Of a stretch of DNA of 64,000 nt, positions 38,243-47,827 are shown in pieces. The notes under the pieces were generated by a model that was not told the DNA's origin, did not search any database, and saw nothing but the letters and a program-made list of their open reading frames with translations. Origin of the DNA: an uncultured Planctomycetota bacterium. Its GTDB lineage: Bacteria > Planctomycetota > Phycisphaerae > UBA1845 > UTPLA1. The stretch lies in the NCBI GenBank assembly GCA_900696465.1, contig CAADGE010000040.1, positions 45,494-109,493 on the forward strand, written 5' to 3'. Made by a program: the position numbers and the translations under genes. The first letter of the stretch is position 1, and every line of letters begins with the position of its first letter.

Positions 38243-38448
38243 GCCGCTTCGTACACTTTAAGAGTCGTGGTGCGGCCGAATTTCGCGCGTCGGCAGAGTC
38301 GTGATCGGGATGCGTCAGGCATTGGCCGTGCATCGCGTTCGGCGCATTCTCGGCATGGCGAAGCATGAATTGGGGCGATGCAGGTTTCAGTCGCCCAACG
38401 AGAACTTCACACCGGGGGCTTGGATCGCGGGGGTCTTTTCGCTAAGCT

Positions 38449-39660
38449 ATGCAGCAGGGGATGGTTAGAAGCATGCATGCCCGCTTCTCCACAACATTGC
38501 CCAAACGACCCGTCGAGGTGGTGCATTTCGTCTCCACGTTCGCGGTCAAGACCGATACCCGGTGGCTGCTGCAACTGGCCCGGTATCTCGATCCTTCCGA
38601 GTTTCGACTGACGGTCTGCTGCTTCTACGGGGGCGGTCCGATCCAGCATGAACTGGCCGCGCTCGGCGTTCACACACACAACCTCGGCGTACCCGGCGAG
38701 CGCGATCTGCGGGCCATTGTTCGGGCGCGCGACCTGATCGAGTCCTGCGAGGCGCAGATCGTTCACACGCATCTTCTTCGCGCCGATCTGATGGCCGGCC
38801 TGGCCGCGCGCTGGGCAGCGGTTCCGATCCTCGTGTCCACCTGTTATGCGATGGGGGCCTACCAGCGCGAGAAGCGTCGCCGCTCCGATCGACTGCTCGA
38901 TGCCGTCTGCTCGGCACTCCCGACCCATACGATCGCCGTCTCGCAGGCCGTCGCATCGGACTGCATTGCTCGACTCAGGCGCAGACCGGAGGATGTGACA
39001 GTCATCCATACGGGAATCGACCCGCCCGATCAGTTCTTTGATGCCGGCGCGGCAGCCCTGCGGCAATCGCTTCACATCGGAGATCGTCCGCTGGTCGTGA
39101 CGGTCGCGCGGCTCAGTTATGAAAAAGGCGTGGAAGTGCTGATCGACGCGGCGGCGCAGGTTCACCGGTCGCGCCCGGAGGTCGTATTCGTCGTGCTCGG
39201 CGAAGGCCCTGACCGGCCCGCGCTGGAGGCACAGATCGAGCGCCTGGGACTGGGCGGCGTCGTGCGGCTGGTCGGTTTCAACCCGGATGTCTGGCCGGCG
39301 CTTCGCGCGGCGGATGTGGTCTGCCTGCCGTCCCGATCCGAGGGGATGCCGAATGTCCTCCTCGAAGCCATGGCTATGGCCCGGCCGATCGTCGCCACGC
39401 AGGTCGGCGGGAATCCGGAGGCCATCATCAACGGCGAAAACGGGCGGCTGGTGCCTCCGGGCGATCCGGATGCGCTGAGCGCTGCCATCGTGCGCACGCT
39501 CGACGACCGGCCGACGGCCCTTCGCATGGGACAACTCGCGCGACGGACGGTGCAGGATCGCTTCAACGCCCGCTCGGTCGCCGCTCGCTATGCGAATTTG
39601 TATCGACGCCTGCTTCTTCAGAGGAGACCCGTGCATGACTTCATCGCCGCAGCATGTTGA
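38449..39660 (+). CDS. Family 4 glycosyltransferase
   Basis: 403 residues. Typical GT-B retaining transferase: N-terminal EVVHFVSTFAVKTDTRWLLQ, then VIHTGIDPPDQ, the donor-binding stretch RPLVVTVARLSYEKGVEVLI, GEGPDRPALEAQI, and the EX7E motif at PSRSEGMPNVLLEAMAMARP. Sugar specificity cannot be read. The start could be one of several Met codons (38449, 38461, 38473). Its end overlaps the next gene, so the two are probably coupled. Confidence 0.88.
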   Translation: MQQGMVRSMHARFSTTLPKRPVEVVHFVSTFAVKTDTRWLLQLARYLDPSEFRLTVCCFYGGGPIQHELAALGVHTHNLGVPGERDLRAIVRARDLIESCEAQIVHTHLLRADLMAGLAARWAAVPILVSTCYAMGAYQREKRRRSDRLLDAVCSALPTHTIAVSQAVASDCIARLRRRPEDVTVIHTGIDPPDQFFDAGAAALRQSLHIGDRPLVVTVARLSYEKGVEVLIDAAAQVHRSRPEVVFVVLGEGPDRPALEAQIERLGLGGVVRLVGFNPDVWPALRAADVVCLPSRSEGMPNVLLEAMAMARPIVATQVGGNPEAIINGENGRLVPPGDPDALSAAIVRTLDDRPTALRMGQLARRTVQDRFNARSVAARYANLYRRLLLQRRPVHDFIAAAC

Positions 39661-40456
39661 GCTGCCGGCTCCGGTGGACGTGCTGGGTCTTCCGATCCGG
39701 CCGCTGCGGACCGACGGTCTGATCGAGCTGCTCGCGCAGCGTGCCCGGGCCGGTGCGCGCACGACGGCCTGCTATGCAAATGCACACACGATGAATCTGG
39801 CCTGCGGAGATCCTGCCTACCGGCGCGTGCTCGCGGCGAGTGACGTGCTCTATGCCGACGGTGCGTCGGTGGTCTGGGCCAGTCGATGGGCCAAGCGGCG
39901 ATTGCCCGAACGCATGACCTCGGCGGATTACTTTCCGAGCTTTGCACGGCGATGTGCGGACCTCGGCCTGTCGATCTATCTGCTCGGCGGTCGGCGGGGT
40001 ATTGCCGAGGCAGCCGCTGCCCGGCTGAAGGAGTTGATCCCGCATCTGACGATCGCGGGAATGCAGCACGGCCACTTCGCGCTCGACTGTTCGAACGAAG
40101 TTGTGGATGACATCAATGCGGCACGGCCGGACGTGCTGGTCGTGGGGATGTCCAGTCCGCGGCAGGAGTTCTGGCTGGCGCGACAGGGCGACGCGCTGGA
40201 TGTGCCGGTGCGATGGTGCGTGGGGGCGCTGCTGGACTATCTGGCCGGCGCCGAGCCGCGTGCACCGCAATGGCTGTGTCGGCTCGGTGGCGAATGGCTC
40301 TTTCGACTGGCGGTTGATCCGCTGGGCAAGTGGCGCCGCTACCTGCTGGGCAATCCGCGCTTTGTATGGAATGTCCTGCGCTGGCGGTGCGGACGAACGC
40401 ATATGCATGAAACGCCGAATGAAGCGATGAAGCTGTCGCGAAGTTCGAGCACGTAA
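39635..40456 (+). CDS. WecB/TagA/CpsF-family glycosyltransferase
   Basis: 273 residues from the ATG at 39635, which overlaps the GT4 gene by 26 bp. Family GT26: VDVLGLPIRPLRTDGLIELL, CYANAHTMNLA, LYADGASVVWASRW with the catalytic-type Asp, LLGGRRGIAEAAAARLKEL, and VGMSSPRQEFWLARQ. Members transfer ManNAc(A) or related sugars to lipid-linked acceptors, usually the second sugar after the initiating transferase. The initiating transferase is the next gene. Confidence 0.88.
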   Translation: MTSSPQHVELPAPVDVLGLPIRPLRTDGLIELLAQRARAGARTTACYANAHTMNLACGDPAYRRVLAASDVLYADGASVVWASRWAKRRLPERMTSADYFPSFARRCADLGLSIYLLGGRRGIAEAAAARLKELIPHLTIAGMQHGHFALDCSNEVVDDINAARPDVLVVGMSSPRQEFWLARQGDALDVPVRWCVGALLDYLAGAEPRAPQWLCRLGGEWLFRLAVDPLGKWRRYLLGNPRFVWNVLRWRCGRTHMHETPNEAMKLSRSSST

Positions 40457-40593
40457 CGGATGGCTTTGCGCGGCTGCTGACCGGTCGCGCGATGGGAAGG
40501 AAGCGAAAGTAGCCCTGCACGCCGTTGGACGCAATGTCCGGCGTGCCCGGGGGAACGGGGAAGCGCCTCGCGGCGTTTACGGGAAGAAGCATC

Positions 40594-41292
40594 ATGGCCC
40601 AGGTCAATCAACACGCGACGGCGATCGCCGTCATCGATGCCGATCGCGGCTTTCTGGTCGGCGCACCGCCGGACCGGTCCGCGGGTCGTCTTTACCCGGT
40701 GGTCGCACGCGCACTGGACATCTGCATCTCGATCGCGGCCCTGGTCTGCGCTCTGCCGATCCTTTTCCTTGCAGCGGTCGCCATCAAGCTGACCTCCCGC
40801 GGTCCGGTGTTCTTCCGTCAACGGCGTGCCGGGCTGAACCAGCGGCCTTTTACGATGTACAAACTGCGCACCATGTACGCCGGCGCAGACGACGATAAGG
40901 AGCTGTTTCGCCGCTTCAATTCGCTGCCGACAGGTCCCTGCTTCAAGATGAAAAACGATCCGCGCATCACCTGGATAGGTCGCTGGCTGCGACGATCCAG
41001 CATGGACGAGCTGCCCCAGTTTCTGAACGTCCTCAAGGGCGACATGAGTCTGGTCGGTCCGCGTCCGCTGCCGCTTGATGAAGTCCGCACCGACACACCT
41101 GATCAGCGTGCTCGATTCACCGTCAAGCCGGGCATCACCTGTCTCTGGCAGGTCAGCGGAAGGACGGAGATTCCCTACGACGAGTGGCTGGCGCTGGACG
41201 TCTGGTACATCCGCAATCGATCGCTCTCGCTGGATCTGCAGATTCTCGTCAAGACGATCCCCGCCGTGCTCTCGGCGCGGGGCGCCTATTGA
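40594..41292 (+). CDS. Undecaprenyl-phosphate sugar-1-phosphate transferase (initiating enzyme)
   Basis: 232 residues from the ATG at 40594, with GGGAAG seven bases upstream. One N-terminal membrane segment (DICISIAALVCALPILFLAA) is followed by the bacterial sugar transferase domain (RGPVFFRQRRAGLNQRPFTM, YKLRTM, DELPQFLNVLKGDMSLVGPR, GITCLWQVSGR). It is of the short PglC/EpsL/WbaP-C type and would place the first sugar phosphate on undecaprenyl phosphate. An upstream in-frame TTG (40525) gives a 255-residue alternative. Last gene of the locus. Confidence 0.88.
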   Translation: MAQVNQHATAIAVIDADRGFLVGAPPDRSAGRLYPVVARALDICISIAALVCALPILFLAAVAIKLTSRGPVFFRQRRAGLNQRPFTMYKLRTMYAGADDDKELFRRFNSLPTGPCFKMKNDPRITWIGRWLRRSSMDELPQFLNVLKGDMSLVGPRPLPLDEVRTDTPDQRARFTVKPGITCLWQVSGRTEIPYDEWLALDVWYIRNRSLSLDLQILVKTIPAVLSARGAY

Positions 41293-41332
41293 GCCGGTCA
41301 GATGCCGGTCGAGCGGCGCACCCGGGTGTTCT

Positions 41333-41839
41333 TCACTTCAGAATGACCTTGCGGCCGTTGTCGATACGCAGGAAGGTCAGCGCATCGCTCGCAAGATCGA
41401 GCAGCGCGCAGGTTCGCGGATTGGCCCGGTACAAAGCGCCGGGATTGATCACGCGGCATTTGCCGATTCGTCGATCGGCGTAGACGTGCGTGTGACCGTG
41501 GAAGATGTAATCGAATCCATTTTCCTCGGTTGCCGTCGAGAAGCCCGGCTCGTGGCCGTGATAGACGGCGATTCGCCGGCCGGCCAGTTCGAGAGACGTT
41601 TCTTTTCGAGGCCATTCAAGACCGAGCGCGGCGACATACTTTCGCAGCGTCGGGGTGACGTCGTCACAATTGCCCCATACGAAGGTGCAGGGACGGCCAG
41701 CCAGTTCATCGAGGACGCTCCCGCTGCACAGGTCACCGCAGTGGAAGAAATGCTCGGCGCCGAGCCCTTCGAGGATCGCGATGGCCCGTGCCGTCGCCGT
41801 CGCGTCGCCGTGGCTGTCCGACATGATCCCGACGAGCAT
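41333..41839 (-). CDS. YfcE/MJ0936-type metallophosphoesterase
   Basis: 168 residues from the ATG at 41837-41839, chosen because AGGAGG lies six bases upstream. All metal-binding motifs are visible: SDSHGD, FHCGDLCSG, GNCDD, YHGHEPG and FHGHTH. Small phosphodiesterases of this group act on cyclic or bis-nitrophenyl phosphates in vitro; the natural substrate is unknown. It is 19 bp downstream of the mobA-like gene and probably coexpressed. Confidence 0.88.
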   Translation of the reverse strand: MLVGIMSDSHGDATATARAIAILEGLGAEHFFHCGDLCSGSVLDELAGRPCTFVWGNCDDVTPTLRKYVAALGLEWPRKETSLELAGRRIAVYHGHEPGFSTATEENGFDYIFHGHTHVYADRRIGKCRVINPGALYRANPRTCALLDLASDALTFLRIDNGRKVILK

Positions 41840-41858
41840 GAACATCCTCCTCCTGTTT

Positions 41859-42443
41859 TCACGATGGGACGACGCCGTTGGGCAGGTCGCCCGGCTCGTT
41901 CCAGTTTTCCACGCAAAGGGCCTCATCGCGGCTGAGCGCGAGCGACCGCGCGGACAGGTTCGAGAGCAGGCGCATCATACCACAATGGCCCTCGTCGATG
42001 GCCCGACGCACGACCGGAAGAATACGCGAATGATACGAGGCGCAGCAGGGGTGCGGCTGCGGCGCACCGCAATCACTCGTGGCGCAGACAACTGCGTCTG
42101 CATCGCCGAGTTCGCGGCAGAGTCGCACGAGCAGGTCCGCACGAAGTCGTGGCATGTCGCATGCTAGGAGCAAAGCGACGTGTTCAGGTCGCGCTGCAAG
42201 CAGCGTCTCAAGTCCGCCGATCGGACCATGGCCGGGGCGAAGGTCATTAAGCAGCGGCAGCACTCTGGCAGCCGGCGGCAGATCGAAAGGGGGCCGGCCC
42301 AGCAGCACGACTTCCGCACCCGCTTCAGCCGCCACGCGGATGGTTCGTTCGAGAAGCGTCGTGCCGTCAACCTGAAGCAGGGCTTTGGCGGTGCCCATGC
42401 GCCGGCTCTGTCCGCCGATCAGGATGCCGGCACAGACCTTCAC
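41859..42443 (-). CDS. mobA: Molybdenum cofactor guanylyltransferase (MobA-like)
   Basis: 194 residues; GTG start at 42443. N-terminal nucleotide-binding signature GILIGGQSRRMGTAKALLQV, then VLPLLNDLRPGHGPIGGLET and LLACDMPRLRADLLV with the metal-binding DMP. It attaches GMP to molybdopterin to make the bis-MGD cofactor; related NTP-transferases for other small cofactors cannot be excluded. It lies between rpoN and the phosphoesterase on the same strand. Confidence 0.85.
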   Translation of the reverse strand: MKVCAGILIGGQSRRMGTAKALLQVDGTTLLERTIRVAAEAGAEVVLLGRPPFDLPPAARVLPLLNDLRPGHGPIGGLETLLAARPEHVALLLACDMPRLRADLLVRLCRELGDADAVVCATSDCGAPQPHPCCASYHSRILPVVRRAIDEGHCGMMRLLSNLSARSLALSRDEALCVENWNEPGDLPNGVVPS

Positions 42444-42512
42444 CGTTGATGCTCCGTGAAGTCTGGTTTCCGGTGCATGGACATGTGCGGTTGATCTGCT
42501 ACTGACGGACGA

Positions 42513-44060
42513 CTAATAGACCTTGCGCTCCCGCTGCGAGGGGATGCCGAGCTGGGCGCGATACTTGGCGACGGTGCGGCGGGCGATGGGCACCGTCGTC
42601 TGCTCGTTGATCATTTTCATGATCTCGTCGTCGGTCAGGGGGTTGGCCTTGTCTTCGTTGTCGATGATTTCCTTGACCTTGGACTTGATGCTGTTCCAGC
42701 TTACGCTTTCGCCGCTGGCGTCGGTCGTGCCGCCGGAGAAGAACTGTCGCAGGGGGAAAAGGCCTCGCGGCGTCTGGACGTATTTGCCGTCCACCGTGCG
42801 GCTGATCGTCGAAGGGTCGCAGCCGAACTCCTCGGCCAAGTCGCGCATGCGGAGGACCTTGAGGAACTGCGGACCGAAGTCGAAGAATTCGCGCTGGCGT
42901 TCGAGAAGGACCTTGGCGATCTCCAGCAGGCGCTCACGGCGGTACTTGATGGCATCGATCAGGACTCCCGCCGATTCGAGTCGCTTCTTGAGAAACTCGC
43001 GCGTCTCCTTGTCCACCGTCTTGTCCTGAAGCATCTCGCGATACTGCGGCGAGATACGCAGCCGCTGGGTGTTGCCGCGGGCCAGCCGCACCGTGTAGCC
43101 GTCGCCGTCGTCGGAATAGTCGATGATGATGTCCGGCGAGATGCGCGGCACTTCGGCGGGCTGAACGAGCAGACCGGGATGGTGATTGAGCTTGCCGATC
43201 AGCTTAAGGGCCTGCTGAATCTCCTCGATGCTGCGACCGGTGGCCCGGGCCACGGCGGGGTACATGTTTTTGCCCAGTTCGACGAGGTGGTGCTTCACCA
43301 GTTCTTCGTAGAACGGGTCGGTCTCTTCCTTCGCCGCAAGCTGTATCAGCAGACACTCCGACAGATCGCGGGCCCCGACACCGACGGGCTCGAGCGTCTG
43401 GACAAGGGAGAGGGCTTTCTCAAGGACCTCCACGTCAATCGGAGGCGTGCGGGAGTGGGCGATCTCCTCCATCAGCCGCCGGCGCTCCTCCTCCGTGCGA
43501 TGGATGATGAGCGGTCGCGTCTCGATCGGTTCATCGTCACCCTTGTACTGGTGATGCTCGGCCTCGGTGCGAAGGTAGCCGTCATCGTCCATCCAGTCGA
43601 TGATGGCCTCGCCGGCTTTGCGGACGGCCTCATCGGTCTCGATCAGCGACCACTGGCGGATGAGCTGCTCACGGAGCGATTCGCCGCGCGAGGCCGTGTT
43701 GGCCATGGCGTCCATCTTCGAATCGCGCTCGCCATTGTTGCCGGATCGGCTGCGACCATAGGGCAGGTCGCCGGGGTCAATCTCGTATTCGCGCGAGAGC
43801 CGGTCCAATCGCTCGAAGCTGTCGGCCTCGGCCTGGCTGGCCTCGGAGACGGGCGGCTCCTCATGCGGCGCTTCTTCGCGGACGATCGCCTCGGGCTCGG
43901 GTTCTTCGAGGACGGGGTTGGTCTCCATCTCTTCGCGGACCTTGGCCTCCAGCGCGAGAAGGGGGAGCTGTAGAATCTCCATCGACTGCACAAGCTGAGG
44001 GCTCAGGCGTTGCTCGAGCCGCATCTGCTGTGAAGGAAGCATGGAGAGATACTGCGCCAT
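42513..44060 (-). CDS. rpoN: RNA polymerase sigma-54 factor
   Basis: 515 residues. Region I (QQMRLEQRLSPQLVQSMEIL) is the Gln/Leu-rich activator-interacting segment; residues 60-120 are acidic region II. The core-binding and DNA-binding domains follow, with the extended ICDNED-like EEFGCDPSTISRTVDGKYVQ helix-turn-helix and the RpoN box ARRTVAKYRAQLGIPSQRER near the C-terminus. All activator-dependent sigma-54 promoters of this organism would rely on it. A 207-bp AT-richer leader precedes it. Confidence 0.97.
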   Translation of the reverse strand: MAQYLSMLPSQQMRLEQRLSPQLVQSMEILQLPLLALEAKVREEMETNPVLEEPEPEAIVREEAPHEEPPVSEASQAEADSFERLDRLSREYEIDPGDLPYGRSRSGNNGERDSKMDAMANTASRGESLREQLIRQWSLIETDEAVRKAGEAIIDWMDDDGYLRTEAEHHQYKGDDEPIETRPLIIHRTEEERRRLMEEIAHSRTPPIDVEVLEKALSLVQTLEPVGVGARDLSECLLIQLAAKEETDPFYEELVKHHLVELGKNMYPAVARATGRSIEEIQQALKLIGKLNHHPGLLVQPAEVPRISPDIIIDYSDDGDGYTVRLARGNTQRLRISPQYREMLQDKTVDKETREFLKKRLESAGVLIDAIKYRRERLLEIAKVLLERQREFFDFGPQFLKVLRMRDLAEEFGCDPSTISRTVDGKYVQTPRGLFPLRQFFSGGTTDASGESVSWNSIKSKVKEIIDNEDKANPLTDDEIMKMINEQTTVPIARRTVAKYRAQLGIPSQRERKVY

Positions 44061-44267
44061 TCACGATCCCGTAAGTGATTGACCAGAGACAGATTGGGCT
44101 CTGCGTGTCCCCCGAATACTTTCGGGTGACCGAGCCGACACCTCAAGCGAATTATATGATACGGCGTCCGGAAAAGCACGAGAACATCACGCTGCGGAAC
44201 GGAATTTGCTGGGATCCGCAACTTGGTCGTTTATGGCAGGTGAGAAACGGCAGGCCGGAGAAATCGA

Positions 44268-44801
44268 TCAGGCATCGTCCCGGTTCAGGACCGGGTAGTT
44301 TTCCCGTTCGCCCTTGCCGCGAAGCGGGTAGTCCTTACGCAGTGGATGGGCTTCAAAACCGTCCCAAGTGAGAATGCGCCGCAGGTCGGGATGACCTTCG
44401 AAGACGATGCCAAACATGTCGTAAAGCTCGCGCTCCATCCATTCGGCACCGGGCCAGATCGCCGTTGCAGTGGGCAACGTGGGTCGCGGATCGTTCACGA
44501 AGCACTTGATCCAGATCCGGTGGTTGTGCGTCAGTGAAAGCAGGGAGTAGATGACCCCGTAGCGATCGGACGCGCCGGGGAAATTCAGATAGTCGACGCA
44601 GGTCAGGTCGATCAACTGTTCAAAACGCGTCCGTCCGTCGTCGCGCAGAAAGCGAAGCACGTCGAGCAGGTCTGCGGGCTTGACACGGATGTACATCTGA
44701 TCGCCTGGCACATCGCCACGAGTCAGGAGAGGTTTTAGTTCCAGGCGCAGCGTAGGGAACCGCGTGTTGACGGCCGCAAGGATCTGTTCGGGAGTGGCCA
44801 T
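44268..44801 (-). CDS. nuoC: NADH-quinone oxidoreductase subunit C
   Basis: 177 residues of the 30-kDa complex I subunit: VDYLNFPGASDRYGVIYSLL, WPGAEWMERELYDMFGIVFE, and the signature GHPDLRRILTWDGFEAHPLR plus KDYPLRGKGERENYP. It starts directly after the nuoB stop codon. The nuoD gene expected next is not here; the following gene is rpoN, so the operon ends at nuoC. Confidence 0.95.
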   Translation of the reverse strand: MATPEQILAAVNTRFPTLRLELKPLLTRGDVPGDQMYIRVKPADLLDVLRFLRDDGRTRFEQLIDLTCVDYLNFPGASDRYGVIYSLLSLTHNHRIWIKCFVNDPRPTLPTATAIWPGAEWMERELYDMFGIVFEGHPDLRRILTWDGFEAHPLRKDYPLRGKGERENYPVLNRDDA

Positions 44802-45401
44802 TTATGCGGCTCCCGTCTTGGACGAGGGGGGGGTATCAATCTGGTACATCGGCTCGGCCACGAGACGCAGACCCTTGCCGCGCCGGCTACTGGGGGTGAT
44901 GCCGTCGCGATCGACAATGCGCTGGATCGCCATGATGCCCTCGATGAGCGTTTCCGGCCGCGGCGGGCAGCCAGGGACATAGATATCGACGGGGAGGAAC
45001 TGATCGACGCCCTGCACGACGGCATAGGTATCGAAGACGCCGCCGGTCGAGGCGCAGGCGCCCATCGAGATCACCCATTTCGGCTCAGCCATTTGAAGAT
45101 AAATCCGCTGCAGGACGGGCATCATCTTGATCGCCACGCGACCGGCACAGATGAGCAGATCGCTCTGTCGCGGGCTGAAACGCATGACCTCGGCGCCGAA
45201 GCGGGCAACGTCGTAGCGACTGGCGCCGGTGGCCATCAGTTCGATGCCGCAGCAGGCAGTGGCGAACGGCAGCGGCCAGAGCGAGTTTCGGCGGGCCCAA
45301 TTGACGCCCTTTTCCCGGAAAAAGTTGACCAGGGAATCCAGCCGGGTGGTCAGGACGTCGTCGTTCGACATCGTGTGGGGGTCGTACTGGTGTTTATCCA
45401 T
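44802..45401 (-). CDS. nuoB: NADH-quinone oxidoreductase subunit B
   Basis: 199 residues of the N2-cluster subunit of complex I. The four cluster cysteines are visible: the tandem pair in ATACCGIEL, that in [10 protein letters not shown] and that in [18 protein letters not shown] lies between. It lies between nuoA and nuoC on the same strand. The C-terminal 25 residues after RIVDRDG are basic and variable. Confidence 0.96.
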   Translation of the reverse strand: MDKHQYDPHTMSNDDVLTTRLDSLVNFFREKGVNWARRNSLWPLPFATACCGIELMATGASRYDVARFGAEVMRFSPRQSDLLICAGRVAIKMMPVLQRIYLQMAEPKWVISMGACASTGGVFDTYAVVQGVDQFLPVDIYVPGCPPRPETLIEGIMAIQRIVDRDGITPSSRRGKGLRLVAEPMYQIDTPPSSKTGAA

Positions 45402-45497
45402 GCGTGCACTCCGGTCGGTGGGATTATAGCGGAGGGTGGAGAAACGCCAAAACGCCGAAATGTTAGAGTCGAAGCATCGGCAATGTAACTGAAGCGA

Positions 45498-45917
45498 TCA
45501 GTCGAATTCAAGGACGCCTTTGCCCAGATCGTAGAGGAGGCCTACGAGAAGGAGCGCGAAGAAGATGGCCATCTCAACGAAGAGGAAGTTCACCAGTGCC
45601 GCGTTGGCGGTTGCCTTGGCGTCGAGAAACGTAACCGCCCACGGATAGAGAAAAATCAATTCGACATCGAACAGCAGGAACAGCATGGCGACGAGGTAGA
45701 AGCGGACATTGAAGCGTCGCCGGGCATCGCCCACGACTTCCATGCCGGATTCATACGTCTCATCCTTGCGCGGGCCGGTTCGCTTGGCCTTCGGGAGAAA
45801 ATGGGTAATGGCCAGGATGACCGTCGAGACGAACGTTACGAAAAGAACCAGGACGAGGATCGGCCCGTAGCCGAGGTTCGGCAGGGCGGCGGTCGATTCT
45901 GCGGCAAGAAGATTCAT
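45498..45917 (-). CDS. nuoA: NADH-quinone oxidoreductase subunit A
   Basis: 139 residues from the ATG at 45915-45917, with three membrane helices (PILVLVLFVTFVSTVILAIT, FYLVAMLFLLFDVELIFLYP, LFVEMAIFFALLLVGLLYDL) and the family signature KDETYESGMEVVGDARRRFN. It inserts near the quinone cavity of complex I. First of the nuoABC trio, 96 bp before nuoB; the SulP transporter gene lies upstream on the same strand, 159 bp away. Confidence 0.96.
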   Translation of the reverse strand: MNLLAAESTAALPNLGYGPILVLVLFVTFVSTVILAITHFLPKAKRTGPRKDETYESGMEVVGDARRRFNVRFYLVAMLFLLFDVELIFLYPWAVTFLDAKATANAALVNFLFVEMAIFFALLLVGLLYDLGKGVLEFD

Positions 45918-46076
45918 TGAGTGACACCTGTTTGCGGGTCGCATCGCGTTCGATGGACCGACGCGGCATGTTAACCCATCCACCGGCGCAGGGAAGCCCA
46001 CGGGTGTAGACGTCGAGATGTGGCGGATAAGAGGTCGGAACTACCCTTGCCGCGTTGTTCAGCCCAGATGAGCGCG

Positions 46077-47711
46077 CTACCGGCCACCTACGAGCTCTGC
46101 TCCCATCTCCGAACCGCGCTTCTGCCCCGTTTCCGGGGCCAGCGGTGTGGTCGCCTGCATTTCTTCAGGGGAGGGCGTTTCCGTCAGGGCGGCCTTGAAG
46201 CGGCCGGTCAGGTCTTCCCAGTCCACGACGAGCTTCCCGCCGGTGCTCTTGTGCTGCTTTTCCCAGTTGCTCAGCAGATCGAGGCAGGCGTGATCGATGT
46301 AGTCGAGCTGGTCAAAGTGGACATGCAGCTCGGTACTCGGGCGGACCTGCTCCAGCATCTGTGCCAGCAACGGCAAACGAATGAACGTGGCCGCTCCGCG
46401 GAGCCGAAGCACCGTCCGGTTGCGCTCGGGTTCGTCTTCGAGCCGGGCATCCAGATGGGTGAAGGTGTAGAGCAGCTTGGCCATCGACATGGCGATGCCC
46501 ACGAGCACGCCGGTGAGCAGGCCGGAGATGACGATCATCGCAATCGTGATCGTGTAGATCGCGACCTCGCTTCGTCCGAAGGAGAGCAGGTTGCGGATGG
46601 TCTTGACGTCCACCAGCTTGTAACCGGTATAGACCAGCAGGGCGGCGAGACTCGCCGTCGGGATCATCCGCAGGACAAAGGGCAGGGCCACGACGAACAC
46701 CACGAGCCAAGCGCCGTGGAGGATGGCCGACATCCGGGTTCTGCCCCCGGCTTCGACATTGGCCGCGCTGCGGACGATGACACCGGTCATCGGCAGGGCG
46801 CCCGCGAGGCCGCAGATCATGTTGCCGACGCCCTGGGCGCTGAGTTCCTTGTCGTAGCGTGTTCGCGGACCGGTGTGGAGCTGATCGACCGCCGTGGCAC
46901 AGAGCAGCGTTTCAGCACTGGCGACAAAGGCCAGGGCCAGGGCTGCGAGGAGAATCTGTCCATCGAGCAGTCGCATCAATTGCGATGGCGCCGGCAGTGC
47001 AACGGCTTCCAGGATCGAATCGGGCAGCGATACCCGATTGATCGGGACCTGAATGAAGGTGGATGCGATCGTGGCGACGACCACGGCGACAAGCGGCGCC
47101 GGAATGACTTTGAGCGGCTTGGGGACGATCGGCTTCCAGATGACGATGACCAGGATGGTCAGGATGCCGATCATGGCTGCCCAGTGGTGCGGCGAATCAT
47201 CGAGGGGGACGACGCCCTTGTAGATGGCCTCGGGGATGGAGAGAAGGTTGGCGATTCCGCTGCCGCGCGGCGAGTCATCCACCATGACATGGAACTGACT
47301 GGCAAAGATGAGGACGCCGATGCCGGCGAGCATGCCCTTGATGACGGCCGGCGAGACCGCTCGGAACCACTGCCCCATTCCGAGGTAGCCGGCGGCGATC
47401 TGCACGATTCCGGCCAGCAGGACGATGGGCCCGAGGATGGCAACGCCGTCGCGCTGGACAATCTCATAGACCATGACCGTCAACCCGGCGGCGGGACCGC
47501 TGACCTGGAGCGGCGCGCCGGAAAGTGTGCCGACGACGAGACCGCCAACGATGCCGGTGATGAGACCCGCGGCCGGCGGCAGTCCCGAGGCGATAGCAAT
47601 ACCCATGCACAGGGGCAGGGCCACGAGAAAGACCACAATCGACGCCAGCAGATCCTTCTTGAAGATCAGCGGGAAGTAATTGCGGATCGAATCATTCTTC
47701 TCACTCGTCAT
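46077..47711 (-). CDS. SulP-family anion transporter with STAS domain, probably bicarbonate
   Basis: 544 residues: about 10-12 membrane helices from residue 18 to about 400 (LLASIVVFLVALPLCMGIAI, GLITGIVGGLVVGTLSGAPL, with the SulP signature QVSGPAAGLTVMVYEIV), then a cytoplasmic STAS domain (about residues 425-520, with RLRGAATFIRLPLLAQMLEQ and VHFDQLDYIDHACLDLLSNW). It is 116 bp downstream of a beta-carbonic anhydrase gene on the same strand. SulP plus carbonic anhydrase is the known arrangement of BicA-like bicarbonate transporters. Sulfate or other anions remain possible. Confidence 0.82.
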   Translation of the reverse strand: MTSEKNDSIRNYFPLIFKKDLLASIVVFLVALPLCMGIAIASGLPPAAGLITGIVGGLVVGTLSGAPLQVSGPAAGLTVMVYEIVQRDGVAILGPIVLLAGIVQIAAGYLGMGQWFRAVSPAVIKGMLAGIGVLIFASQFHVMVDDSPRGSGIANLLSIPEAIYKGVVPLDDSPHHWAAMIGILTILVIVIWKPIVPKPLKVIPAPLVAVVVATIASTFIQVPINRVSLPDSILEAVALPAPSQLMRLLDGQILLAALALAFVASAETLLCATAVDQLHTGPRTRYDKELSAQGVGNMICGLAGALPMTGVIVRSAANVEAGGRTRMSAILHGAWLVVFVVALPFVLRMIPTASLAALLVYTGYKLVDVKTIRNLLSFGRSEVAIYTITIAMIVISGLLTGVLVGIAMSMAKLLYTFTHLDARLEDEPERNRTVLRLRGAATFIRLPLLAQMLEQVRPSTELHVHFDQLDYIDHACLDLLSNWEKQHKSTGGKLVVDWEDLTGRFKAALTETPSPEEMQATTPLAPETGQKRGSEMGAELVGGR

Positions 47712-47795
47712 ACGTCAACCTCTTCAATCCATCGAACCTTCGTCCACGGGCACTCGGAGCGCCGGCGGGCTTCATCTGCCACCGCAGTCCCGCAG

Positions 47796-47822
47796 GGTGG
47801 GCACTGCCACCAGTTTTCTGGT
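47796..47822. repeat. Intergenic palindromic element
   Basis: GGTGG (47796-47800) pairs with CCACC (47807-47811), and the overlapping ACCAG (47809-47813) pairs with CTGGT (47818-47822) across TTTT. It sits between the carbonic anhydrase and SulP genes, preceded by GCAGG. The GCAGGGTGG start is shared with the perfect palindrome at 15752-15769, suggesting a dispersed repeat family. Confidence 0.45.
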
Positions 47823-47827
47823 GCAAT

